In this document: one piece after another, positions 41,415 through 52,886 of the stretch
Layout of the letters: each line of letters opens with the position of its first letter
Position numbering within the stretch: position 1 is the stretch's first letter
DNA from: Microplitis mediator
Lineage: Eukaryota > Arthropoda > Insecta > Hymenoptera > Braconidae
Direction of reading: 5' to 3'
DNA: 64,000 nucleotides
Assembly (NCBI RefSeq): GCF_029852145.1
Contig: NC_079971.1
Span: 372,001 to 436,000 of the forward strand
The notes under the pieces: model-generated
Database searches by the model: none
Seen by the model: the letters and a program-made list of their open reading frames with translations, nothing else
Told to the model about the DNA's origin: nothing
Program-made: the position numbers and the translations under genes

Positions 41415-42318
41415 TTACTAAAGTTGGCGAACGTCTTATAATTTCTGGTTTTTTTTAAAAAACGATAAATTATTTTTGAAAAATTACACCTAGAGCTTTT
41501 TTAATTTTCTACATGTGCATATTTATAGTATTTTTTTTTTGTAATTGATTTGTTGTAAAAAAAATCTAACAATTATTGATTGTCTACACTGAGAAAAAAT
41601 TTCTCTTCGGACAATTAAATCGGTTTTGTTAAATTCTGTTAAACTAAAATTTATTTGGGACAAGTAAATTTGATTACGTCAAAATAATCTATTTTGTCAT
41701 TTTTAACACATGATTTAATAGACTCTATTTGGTTGACGTTAATATTTCTCTCTCTAAGATAATAAAATCATTTGGTAAAGTTAAGAAAATATTTATCTGA
41801 TAGACAACTAAATTATTTAATAGTGCCAACAAACCCACAAATATTAAAGCAAAGTTTCATTATATTAACTATAATAAATATCACTTAGACATAAAAAAAT
41901 ATATTCATTTAGAATAAATATGTATATTTGTTCGAATAAGTTAATAAATATATATTTGAACCTAATAAATATTTACCATCAGGAAAGGCAGTTGTCACTA
42001 TGTTAGCCAACAGCAACGGGTGTAGTTCGATGCTCGCCACTAGATCGCGCACATCACTTGTAGTGTCCCTGGTAAGAAACTTATTTCAGAAGTTTCATAT
42101 TCCAAACTTGAAGCATTCACGGGACGAGCTTGCAGCTGTTAAAAGGCAGAAAGATATAACATATGACTTAATTTTTAAATATTAATATTTCCGTTATTTA
42201 ATTGTAGAATTAATGTTCTGTCGTATTAAAATAATATTCAATTATTATTAATAACTCATTCTCTAAAATTTAGTTATCAGAATAAATTTTTTTTCTCAGT
42301 ATACTAACTTCAGGATCA
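41415..42318. mobile_element. MITE family H, copy 2, interrupted by family I
   Basis: The left part (aaagttggcgaacgtcttat.., acgataaa, tctacatgtgcatattt) and the right end ctaacttcaggatca match the copy at 33.4 kb. They are separated by a 715-bp insertion. The left terminus is degraded. Confidence 0.8.
41587..42301. mobile_element. MITE family I (715 bp), nested in family H
   Basis: The ends CACTGAGAAAAAATTT and AAATTTTTTTTCTCAGTA are flanked by TA at 41585-41586 and 42302-42303. The intact H copy shows the expected empty site. The interior is AT-rich with a small GC-richer core at about 41985-42140; the 61-codon ORF there matches nothing I know. Confidence 0.8.
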
Positions 42319-42446
42319 TAATATTTTTATTATTTTGTTATAACTGTTCTGAAATATTTTTTTTCAGCTAAATAAAATACTAGTACGCATTTTTGATATT
42401 TAAAATATTGAAATAACCATTAATAAGACTTAGAAGTAAGACTTAC

Positions 42447-42760
42447 CGATTTTAGTTGTTGTGAATTCTCAGGAACAAAGACACTGGCACTAAATTGATT
42501 AAAAAACATATCACTGACTCGAATTAATTATTTTCACAAATGACACTTGTTAATAAAAGAAAATTATTATTTTATCATGTGATTAATCACAAACGTGATT
42601 TATTTACAATGTAAAGACACTTAGCCAATTAGTGATTGCACTGAAATAACGTCTTAATTACAACCTTTACCGGCAGCAATAATTAGCCGCCATAATTGCG
42701 AGGGAAATAAATTATTTGAATGCGCATACGCGATAGCTTCATTCGTACTTGCGCATTTTC
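42447..42760 (-). promoter_or_regulatory. Candidate minus-strand promoter with possible first coding exon
   Basis: Read on the minus strand, this block has two TGCGCA cores of the NRF1/Ewg type (42755-42750; 42726-42721 within TGCGCATACGCG), a YY1/Pho-like ATTATGGCGGC (42696-42686) and an initiator-like TTCAGTG with +1 near 42642. After about 130 nt come ATG at 42509 and 21 open codons (MFFNQFSASVFVP..) ending exactly at a strong donor, TCG|GTAAGT (exon end 42447). I do not recognise the 21 residues. No downstream exon was identified, so this may be a gene extending far to the left, a noncoding RNA start, or coincidence. Confidence 0.35.
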
Positions 42761-43110
42761 AAATCCCAACGGTCAAAATAACCCGAGTTTACATAAATAA
42801 TTAAAAATCTTGGACTCGAAACATAGAAAAGAATAAACTCAATGTCTTTTAATAGAAAAAACCACAAATTCACTTGAATAAATTTAAAAGTATTTAATTT
42901 ATAAAATTACTCGACACTGGTTTAACGTATCGCGAATTTAAATGACAGTGCACTTTAAAAGTCATGACAATCACTTCTACACACCTATTACACTATAAAA
43001 TATAACATTATCCCAAAGAAATAAATAACAAACAACTAAAACCAATTAAATAATTATTAATTACTTCAGCACAACATTCCCGACGCTCGCTCAGCGGACG
43101 AGTGAGTTCG

Positions 43111-43124
43111 CGCGCCATCTGCCG
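43111..43124 (-). promoter_or_regulatory. CTCF-like motif
   Basis: The minus strand reads CCGGCAGATGGCGC, which matches the CTCF core CCRSYAGRKGGCRS at all 14 positions. It lies in a short GC-rich island (43080-43145) inside AT-rich DNA, next to an imperfect inverted repeat, CTCGCTC..GAGTGAG. It is a candidate insulator between the gene desert and the gene-rich right end, but could be chance. Confidence 0.4.
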
Positions 43125-46108
43125 GTCGAATTCAAAAGCGCGGTAATGAATTCAAATCTATTAATAAATAAAAACCAAATCAATAATATAAATAATGACA
43201 ACAATATATGTGAGTATCAACAAATAAAATTAAATTTATAATTTGATAACCAATTAATAGTAAAAATAATTATAGAAAATAAATAAATGGGTGTAATCAA
43301 AGCTTAGGAAAGTATGATTACAACTTTTGAGTTGAAAAGGGTTGGTTGATTTTATAGCCCTCCGTTTGATCCTCCTCTTGGTCACGAGTTTCTCAAAGTT
43401 CAACTTCTTCTTCTTCTCCTCTTCTTCTTCTCCTTCTTATTCTTATTCTTATTCTTCATCATCATCTTCTTGATCCTCATCCTCCAGTGCATCACCATCT
43501 CATTTATCTCAATCTCCTCACACATTTGTACCCAAACAGGTTTGTTCGTCCACATTAACCGTAATTACAACCTGTAATATGCAAAGAAATCGGGTGTGAG
43601 AAACTGGCAATAAAAAAGCTTAAGCTTAAAAAAAGTAAATAAAAATAAAAGTGAGAACTGACCAACGAGATTGCGGTGGTCATGGTTCTGGCCACGTTTC
43701 TCTCCCACTCAATTTCCTCTTTTTTTATTTTATTTTCTATCTCTTTTCACTTCTCCCTCATCGGTTCTCATTCTTCTCTCGTCTCTCTTCGACATCCAGT
43801 CTCTGCTCTTCGGTCCTGCTTCCACTCTAGTACTCTAATAAAAAACAAAGACAGAAAACAGATTACTCGAGTCTATTCTAGAAAAAAAAACTTTTAATAA
43901 TTAAGTTAATTACTATGGCCACGCGCCAATTATCAATATGATTTTTAATTAATAAATATGTTTATATTTTCAAACTTTTATTTATATATATTTTTTTTTA
44001 TTCATTATATATTTACGTTCGTTATCGAGTTACCATATATTTACTTGTAACACATTGAAAAAAAAGTTTATTTTTGTTAATGTTGGATGTTGATATTCAT
44101 GAGGCAAATAGTTTGGCAACGTTGAAACCACGCATTTCGCTTGTACCTCGTTATCATATCCCCAGAATTTATATACATCGTTATATACAATTGTTAGACT
44201 TTCGACACAATACTTTTTTCACGTAACGCTGGATTTATATTTAAATATACATACGTCGTGAATTTACTGGTAAAAAAAAAGTTCAATATTTATTAATTAA
44301 ATTCAATAATTAAAAATTTTTTTAATTAATTAACTCTACCTAAGTTTTAAGCTAAAAATTATTTTTTAATTAATTATAAAATTTTTATTTAAAAAAAAAA
44401 AAAACTGGATAAAAATAAATACTAAGCAATTTGCATTAGAGATAGTGGTGATAATATTGACCTATCGTTTTACACAACTCAATTGAACGAGATTCTTTTA
44501 CCAAAAGTCTTTACTTATCATTCTAAAGGTTTTTATTCCGAGTTTAAAGACTTGCGGAAAGATAGGAAGCCAAGATTATCACCTTTGATGCCTGCTAACA
44601 CTCGAGAATTTCGATAAATCTACAAACTAAACATCTTTACTCGTCTTTGCTAATCCTTTGATGTTTCTTGACCAAAAAAAAAATTTTAAATTCCAATCCA
44701 AGCAAATATACCCACTAGTATTTTATTTAACCAAAATTTTTTCTTATCAATTCAATGAATTTGTGGATATTTTAAGTCTGGAATAATATATATAGATATC
44801 GTTAAAATAAAACTGAAAGACTCAACAAGTTTGTATTTGAGGTCCTTTGGTAATTAATTATCTTGGTAGGTAGGTAATCGATTTGAGCTTGGGGCCATTG
44901 CCGTGAAGCACTTTTATGCTATAGTATAAAGTCAGCTAGCATCTATACACATAACACTAGACCTAAACTAAACTCTCTGTTGTAGATGTTGCCGTAGATG
45001 TGTACAAGGAGCACAAGGAGTACGCAAGACGGTCAGTAATGCAGTAAGACGAAGGGTTGATTGCCTGCGGAGAGACAACCTCCCACACCACCTCGACCAA
45101 GTCCAGGGCCTAGAGTGAGAAAGGGAGAGAGAAAGACAAAGTTGACTTGTGGTTGCTGGCTGGACTACGTCCTACGTCCTTTTAGCTTCATTGGGGTGAG
45201 TATTCTGGACTACAGAGAGAACTCAAGACCCACCAAGAGTAAGAGTCTTCATACATATAGAGTATATGTATGTTTGTGTGTATGTACATATGTACGATAG
45301 TCTTGAACCCTCAACATCCCTCCCATCCGTCATCTCTTGCAAAAGCTCAAGTCCAGGTTCGGGTGGTTTCCGCTTTAGATTTTCTTCAAACAGTGAGAGG
45401 TCATCAAAAGTTATAAACCCAGAAGATGATTCGCTTTGATTTAATAAAACAAAATATAATGTTTAAATAAAAGTAATGTAGCCAAGTGTTGGCCCGACAC
45501 CCGTTAAATGACAGTCCTACGGAAGCTGACTAACTATCAGAGGGAAACACCCTCCCGGGCGGACCGGGTCTTAATGTTGCTCCTATCTCTCAATAACTCT
45601 CTCGCTTTATCCTCAATCTATATCCTTGTTACTCTCATTACTTTTGGTATTTAGGGTCTTCTGGTGTGGTGTGGGTTCTGAGCCCCACCGACACGATACA
45701 CACATGAGTAGTCTCGAGACCACCGGGCACAATAATTACTGCGAGCTAGAGGCTACGGGTCTAAGGAGCTGAGGAGAGGACGCTCAAGACTAGGACATAA
45801 GAGCAAGAGCAGAGTAAGAGGGATGAGACGTAAGACTTGGCTCTTTACTTAGTAGAAGGGGTGGCCGGCAATCGATACATGCACACTCACTGCCGCTCCC
45901 AATCGTGTATGTATTTATGTGATGGCGCGGACACCGGCCGCGTGACACGCAACGTTGCCGCGTATATGCAACACAACACACATAATAACACTATATATAT
46001 AATATATACTTTATATATATTAACTACACATTGAAACTAAACAGGCAACTTTGTGTGCCAGGACAAAGACAAAGCCGGCCCGCGACCATTACACACACAT
46101 ACATAACA

Positions 46109-46147
<39 letters not shown>

Positions 46148-48860
46148 ATAGCTAGGTAGACGAGTAAAGATAAAGCGGACTACACGCATACATAAAGACA
46201 CAAACAACAGGCAAGTTACATAAGCTCCTTCAGCCCCTCAAGTCACCTTACCGTCTTCACCCTCCATTCCATTCCATTCCATTCCTCCTTTACTTATTTC
46301 TCCTCCTACTTCTCTCTACATATATTCTATTCGGTTCCATTCCTTGCCCAGTTTCTAATTTACATTCCCCGCTGCCTCTGCCTCTGCCACTGCTTCTGTT
46401 CACACTCCCACCACCTCCCGATGACCGTCTTACAGCTATATCTTCCAACCAAATACAATTCAAATAATATATACATCTATATAAAAGCGTAGTGGCTCTG
46501 CAGCAAGTGGAGAAAATAATAATAATAATAATAATAAAATTAAACTCGTTGACATGGACCGGCAGGTATAAGCCGGACCTTGTATCCAGGACAATAATTA
46601 ACTTATATACAGCGCTCGTTATTTTAGGACTGTAAATAAAAATGATAGAAAAAATGTATGTAAGATATGATGGGAAAAAATTTGTGAGAGGTAAGAGCAC
46701 TGGTTAAAAATCAAAATAATACCTCGAGTATGAGGGTGGTAAAGATGTCGGCGGTGGAGATATAGGTATCGGTGTGTTAGTAAATGTGTGAGTGTCGGGG
46801 ATTGTGGAAAAATGCTGGAAGGCGCGCGTGAATAATTCAGAGGGGTGCGTGTATAAGAGCAGATCCCGTAAGAAGTAGCTCGAACGAGTAGCGGTGATCC
46901 GTCGGGGGTGGCCAGAGGCAAGCCTGCTAAGCAGAGTGATAAGGAGGTGGGAGGGTGCCAGAAAAGATGAAGAAGACAGCAGTAAGGGTTACGAGCATCA
47001 CTCATCAGCGGCGGCCATATTGCCACGTACCCCGGTCATACCCTCCGCAAGATCCTGATAATTCTACACTCTTGCTCACTCACGCTCTCATAGTCGCTCT
47101 CCTATAGTATACTCTCTCTTCTACTCTCGTATATCCTCTGAGGACTGGATCCCTTGCCACCTCACCGCCGATGAAACTTGGGCTTCTTCTTATTCTTATT
47201 CTTATTCTTCTTCTTGTTCTTATTTCTTCTTTTACTTACTCTTATTCTTCTTATTTGAACCCCGGCGTGTGGCGGTGGGTGCTTAATGAGAACCTCCACC
47301 CTCTCGCGTTGCGGGTGGAGTGGGTGGCACTCAGCCCTCCGCAGCCCCAACAAAGTCCACCCTCACGCGGGTCTTTCTCTCAAACTTGGCCTCCTTTTTT
47401 ATCTACTATTTTCTCTTTCTGTCTTAAGTCGGTGCTTTATACCACGCACTCTTACTTATACAACTCGTCCGTTACAACACAGCTAAATATTTATATATAT
47501 ATGTATAAATAAACGACACCAAGACATGAACAACAAAACAGCCAATCGATTTTTTAGTTTTGGGGGAGAGATTAATTAACACGACGTATATACATATGTC
47601 GTTCGTGTGTGCCTGAGGGTTTCATGTAAATCTAATTATTGCGTGAGGTTAACTTAAGTGATTTTTAAAATAGTCATTTATTATTAATATTGACACCTAG
47701 TAATTCTATTTACATTTTAGGTTTACTTAAAATAATTATAGGGGTTAATATTTTTAATAAAATAAATTATATGTTGCAAGAAATAATAATTCTAAAATTA
47801 TTCTTTTATTAGAAATTATCAAGAGTTTAAGTTCTAAAAATAAAACAGACATTTGGCAAAAAAAATAATTCAAAAATTTTTAGATGTATACGATTATTGT
47901 CAATAGAATGTTAGAAATAAGAACGATAGTAGATGATAGGCCTCGACAATCTCAGTGCATGTAAATGCAAATTTCCTTGCAAGACAATCGGGTATATCTT
48001 GTGGTATCGAGTTTCGACAATGATATTATCATAAAATAGTCTATCGTACGAGTCTGCTGGTCTCTGAGCTTCGAGTCTACTGTAGTCTGGTATATAAAGT
48101 CAGTAGTCACTGAGACTCCAAGACTGGGACAGGGTTGCGTGCATGCATGTTGTACTAAAAATCAACCCCTACTTACACACATAAATATATAATATATGTA
48201 TATGTATTGTGTATAAATTAAAATATGTAAAATCAATGGACGATTAATTACAAAATGACACAGATACGCATAAAGGATTTGTGCATATATATACATATGT
48301 ATAAAAAAAGGGTAGAGAGTGCCACGAAATCCGATTCGCCCTACGGTTCTTTTATTTTTTTATGCCCGCGGGTTTTATGGCGTGTAGGAGATTATACCTC
48401 TTCTCTTACCACTACACAGCAGCAGCAATATATATAAATATATATACATATATGTGTTTGTGTATGTATATGTATATATAAAGTAAAAAAAGAAGCAGTA
48501 TAAGTAAAAGCAAAGCAACCACCCCCGTCTACTTGGTTGCTCGTCTCATCTCGCAGGCAACGTCTTACCTCCCAACCGCCTGTTTTACTCACCCTTGGTC
48601 GCTTCATTTCTCCGTCGAGGAAAGAAAATGCTGGGAAAAGGAGAACTGGATAAAAGAAGAATAACAAGTAAGGAGTAAAGCCAAAAGAAGAAGAAGGTGG
48701 AAGAAGAAGAAGAGGAAGAGTCAAAAAAAGGAGTGATGAAGGGATGGAATGAAGGAGGGGTGAAGAGAAAGACTGAGTACGCTCGCGGGTCGTTATTTTT
48801 GTGCCTGCCTCGTCTTTAATTTCTCCCCAGAAGGTGGCCACCCTACTCTACCTATCTTCA
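43125..48860. other. Gene-free stretch with CTT, TTATTC and TA repeats
   Basis: Contains CTT/TTATTC repeats (43401-43480), (TA)n (46111-46149), (ATTCC)n (46263-46285), (AAT)n (about 46507-46536), TTATTC repeats (47182-47262), TATA tracts (48428-48482) and an AAG-rich block (48660-48725). No gene recognised. Confidence 0.5.
46111..46149. repeat. (TA)n microsatellite
   Basis: Nearly uninterrupted TA units after a CA/CATA-rich lead-in. Confidence 0.9.
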
Positions 48861-48944
48861 TCTTGTTCTTGTTCTTGTTCTTGTTCTTTCTCTTTCTCTT
48901 GCTTTTGCTCTTGCTCTGCTCGCTCTTGCTGTTGCTCTTGCTCT
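48861..48944 (+). repeat. CTTGTT/CTCTTG hexamer repeat
   Basis: Starts as perfect CTTGTT units, then drifts through CTTTCT to CTCTTG units. This graded change is typical of replication slippage followed by mutation. Confidence 0.85.
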
Positions 48945-51900
48945 AGTGAGAGCTGGGTAGTGGGTAGAAGCTGAGTCTACGCCTTACACCCGAGGAGTGT
49001 GGAACAGTGTGGAGAAGCAGAGCTGTCTTGGCATTCAGACGCGGACGCACCACCACGGACTTTCTTGGTTGTCTTAGTTCGTATGCATATCTCAGTGGCT
49101 CACATATTGATTCAGGGCGTCATTACGCGTCTTAGCTGTACTGGTGTTCTAGTACTAAGCGAGCCTCTGCTCACTAATACTTTTGAATAACCAACACCAC
49201 AACACAACAACCCCCTTTAAACTCACACTAAACATGTGCATTTATACTTAAGTCGTCTCTTACCTCTCTTAACTAAATGGACACTTTACCTTTCTATGCT
49301 TTATAAACTATTCCTACTCTTGTCATTATTTAGCTAAACTTTTTCCGCTAATTCTTTCTCCCATCCTAATGATTCAAAAAATTACTTTTATTAGCAAAAA
49401 CTCAGACCAACTTTAAATCAAATTTTTTCCATCAAAAAGGACAAAATTTATTGAAATTTTTTTTGTCATCTAAACCAATGAAAAATAAATTTCCACAATT
49501 TATCTCTGACAAGATTTAAAAAAAAAAATCTGTTAGATCTAATATATATCAAGTAAAACTTTTAAATGAAATCTCAATTGACTTAGTGGACGTGGCGTCA
49601 TCTCGCCACTCTCTCTTACACTCAACTCTATAAAATATAACCGCTGACCAAGTAACACACAACAACTGGTACAATGTCTTTTAGCTGAGCTACAACAACT
49701 TCTCCGTAGGTATATCGGTATTCTCAGCAGGTTCTTATCTCCACTAAAGACTAATACCTTTAAATTTTAAAACTTGTTTTAATATTTTGTTTTTATCTCC
49801 TCCTTCAGATCCACCACCTTCGTATCCTTATCCTTATCCTTATCCTCAACTTACTCCATAACTTTCCTGTGCATCAATTTTCCACATAACATTATTTGAA
49901 TATTTTAAAATAAAAATATGTTAAAAAATCAATTGAATGATTTCAAGCTTCATACGCTTAAAAAAATACAAAAACAATTTTTTTTTATTTACTTTACATA
50001 AAACTTTAAGAAACATCAAATTCAAAGAAACTTTTTTATTCAACTCCCATCTCATCATCCAGACACTCATCCGACATTTATATATTTATTTATACAAACA
50101 TCAATACATACATGTTGTAAATTAATTTGACGTTTTAATTAATAGCTGAATAAATAATAAGTTGATAAAAAAACGATATTTATAAAATTAAAAAACACAA
50201 ATGTCTGGAGTAGACGATGAAAGGATGAGTCATTTGCAAAATATCGGGCAAAGTTCAAGATCTTTGAGGTAAAAAAATTTATTTCACAATTAACAAAAGG
50301 CTTATAAATAAATAAATACAAGACTTGTGAGAATAATGTGCAAATTTATTATTATTATTGTTTATATATGTTGTTAAGACATAAAGGCGGGTTTGGGGAA
50401 AGTGCATCGAAAAGTGTGTGAGGATGGAGGATAGAGGATGGAGTATGAAAGAAGGGATCAGTTGTGAGTAGAGGGTATTGCGGAGCAAGGTGAACAACTC
50501 TGCAAGTTGGTCGCGACGAATGCAACCCACTGCTTTTATATACTTAGTTATATACATATATATTTAAGGCATAGCTTAATACATTTGCTGACGAGGTTTT
50601 AACTTTGTAACATTATAACTAACGTCTGAGATTCTCTTTAAATTTTTATATCGCCATTCACTTAAAACTTTGTGTCCAAAACTCTCTTCTCTACTCAACA
50701 CTTGTGCTAATGTGATTTATTATATTTATTTTGTGATAATTATTAACTATGTAACATTCAACTGCGTTTTAGTTTTTCCTCGCAAATCGGCTTTCCTCAA
50801 TTATTTCTTTTCACAATTTGGAGTAAAAAAAAAATACTCCAAATTTTGAGATAATTAATTTTTAAAAAAAACGTTTTCCCAGAATAGACAACGCAAAAAA
50901 AAAAATATATAAGCCGTGGAATTTCCTGTGATTATCACGCCTAGTGATAGCGATGAAAAACCGGCTGCGCGTAACGGACGCGGTCTTAGGATTCGAATAA
51001 CCGCAGTATTATACATTAACTTTTATATATATATTTTCCAAGGTATCAGTTATTTACATTAGGTTCAATACATCCATACCACCTGTACACTCTCACACCC
51101 CACACAGATTTAAATCTATAACGTTATAAAATTTTTTTAAATTTTCCTGTCGGTTTCTTCAGAGGCTTTTCTCGTACCGCTCTTTCAAAGATCTGTGGTA
51201 CCCCATACACCTTACACACCTTACACAGTATACGCTGCGTACACACACCAGAGGTTTTAATCGGGATCGGTAACGGTGACGGCGACGGCGACGTTGACGT
51301 TGACGGCACTCTCCTCGTCCTTCCTTTCGCGCGATAACGCCTTGCGCGGTTCTATATACTCGACACTCTACACTACACCGTGTAGCATACCACACCGCGG
51401 CTGGTATATAATACTACTGTATATACACACCAAGTAGAGGAGCTTCATATCCAATTACACGCGCGAGTGATGAATAAGCTGAAGTAGTGACTCGAGAGAC
51501 GAGTCAAGAGAAACAACTTTTGTTAGTCGAACGTGAATATTTTTTTTTTACTAAAAATATATTAGCCCGTAAGTAGATTTTTTTTTTTTTTACCTGAGTA
51601 CTTAAAATAAAAAGTAATGAAGAAAAAAAATTTTATTACAAAATTTCGTTTATCATAAGATTTTATTTATTATTTTTTATTACAAGTAATTTTAATTATT
51701 ATGGGAATAATAGAACAGATTTATTGTAAATGTATATATTTTTAAGTATTATGCAATTGTTATTACTGTTACTTGAATAAATTATAATGAAAAAGATACT
51801 GAGTGCGATGATGGAGACTGAGGACTTTCTCTCTCTCACAACTTTCTCTATAACAGTGACGTGGAAACTGTGTACTTTACCTACTCTTTTACATAGATAC

Positions 51901-52886
51901 GACCGCGTGATTACACAAAAAATAGGAAAAAAAATAAAAAAATACTTGTCCTCTTTATTGTCTACTTGGTGAAATTTTTTTAAGCTGACCGTAGAATTTA
52001 CAATTTTTATTTCACTCGGTAAAAAAAGTCTTTAGAAAAATAATTCAAGTTATGACTTTTTTTTATTAAGAATTCGGTCACATTCTTTTTATATTTTGTA
52101 ATAAATAAATTTTAATTTATAACATAAACAATAAATTTTTTCTTTGTTTACTTGGACAAGTTATTTATTTATTTATTTATTTATCATTATAAAAAAAAAT
52201 TAAATATTTATAACATCTCATAGACAACCAATCAAATTAACTTTACACACTTGCGTGATAAAACATCGCAATTAAATAAATAAAAAAAACAACAATTATC
52301 CTCTAGTGCGTCTGCTTATTATCCGTGACACTGACAATCCCATAAAAAATATAATTCATCATAAACAAATACGCAAATAATTTTTTTACTCGGAACTAAA
52401 AACTGCCTGTCATCAATATCATATCAGCAAACAATAATTACTTTTTTCAATCATCGATTGACACCTCAGTCATCGTAAATCACACACCGATTAAATAAAT
52501 TCATACAAACAACAACTTGATCTTCTTCTGACAGTTACCACGTCAACGCTCGAAAAAATGCTTACGTAAATTAAACGGAACTTAATGAATATACAATTTT
52601 AAAATCTAATTATTGTAATTAAGTGAAAAAAAAATGACTAACACATAATACGTGCAACACCTTTTTATCAGCATAAATTTAATAGAAAAAGAACAAAAAA
52701 TAAACAATCTCATTATATGTGTGCATGCTGCGAATTCAGTAGTTTTCATTCGAACCGTGACTGATGAAGAGAATGTAATCACGATCAGTACATTGCATAA
52801 TATTTACAATTATTATAAATAATAATAATAATTACTGGGTAAAATTGAATATTTGATATTATTTTTTGACTTTTATTTAAAGAAAA
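48945..52886. other. Upstream flank of DAGLB, no gene seen
   Basis: Contains a TATCCT repeat (49822-49847), a perfect 11-bp-stem hairpin with an A-rich loop (50815-50845), GACGGC/GACGTT repeats (51273-51307) and (TTTA)n (52161-52184). The DAGLB transcription start is probably within a few hundred bp of 52887; initiator-like TCAGT words occur near 52737 and 52786, but I cannot place the start. Confidence 0.45.

Noticed and set aside
42000..42185. 61-codon plus-strand frame inside MITE family I
   Set aside because: Too short and without transposase motifs; it sits in a non-autonomous element.
46290..47026. Overlapping minus-strand frames of about 135 codons
   Set aside because: They are low-complexity translations of purine-rich or (AAT)n-containing DNA and match nothing I recognise.
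1..52000. Autonomous transposon or retroelement coding sequence
   Set aside because: No long frame with transposase, reverse transcriptase or gag-like residues on either strand; all TE-like sequences found are short and non-coding.
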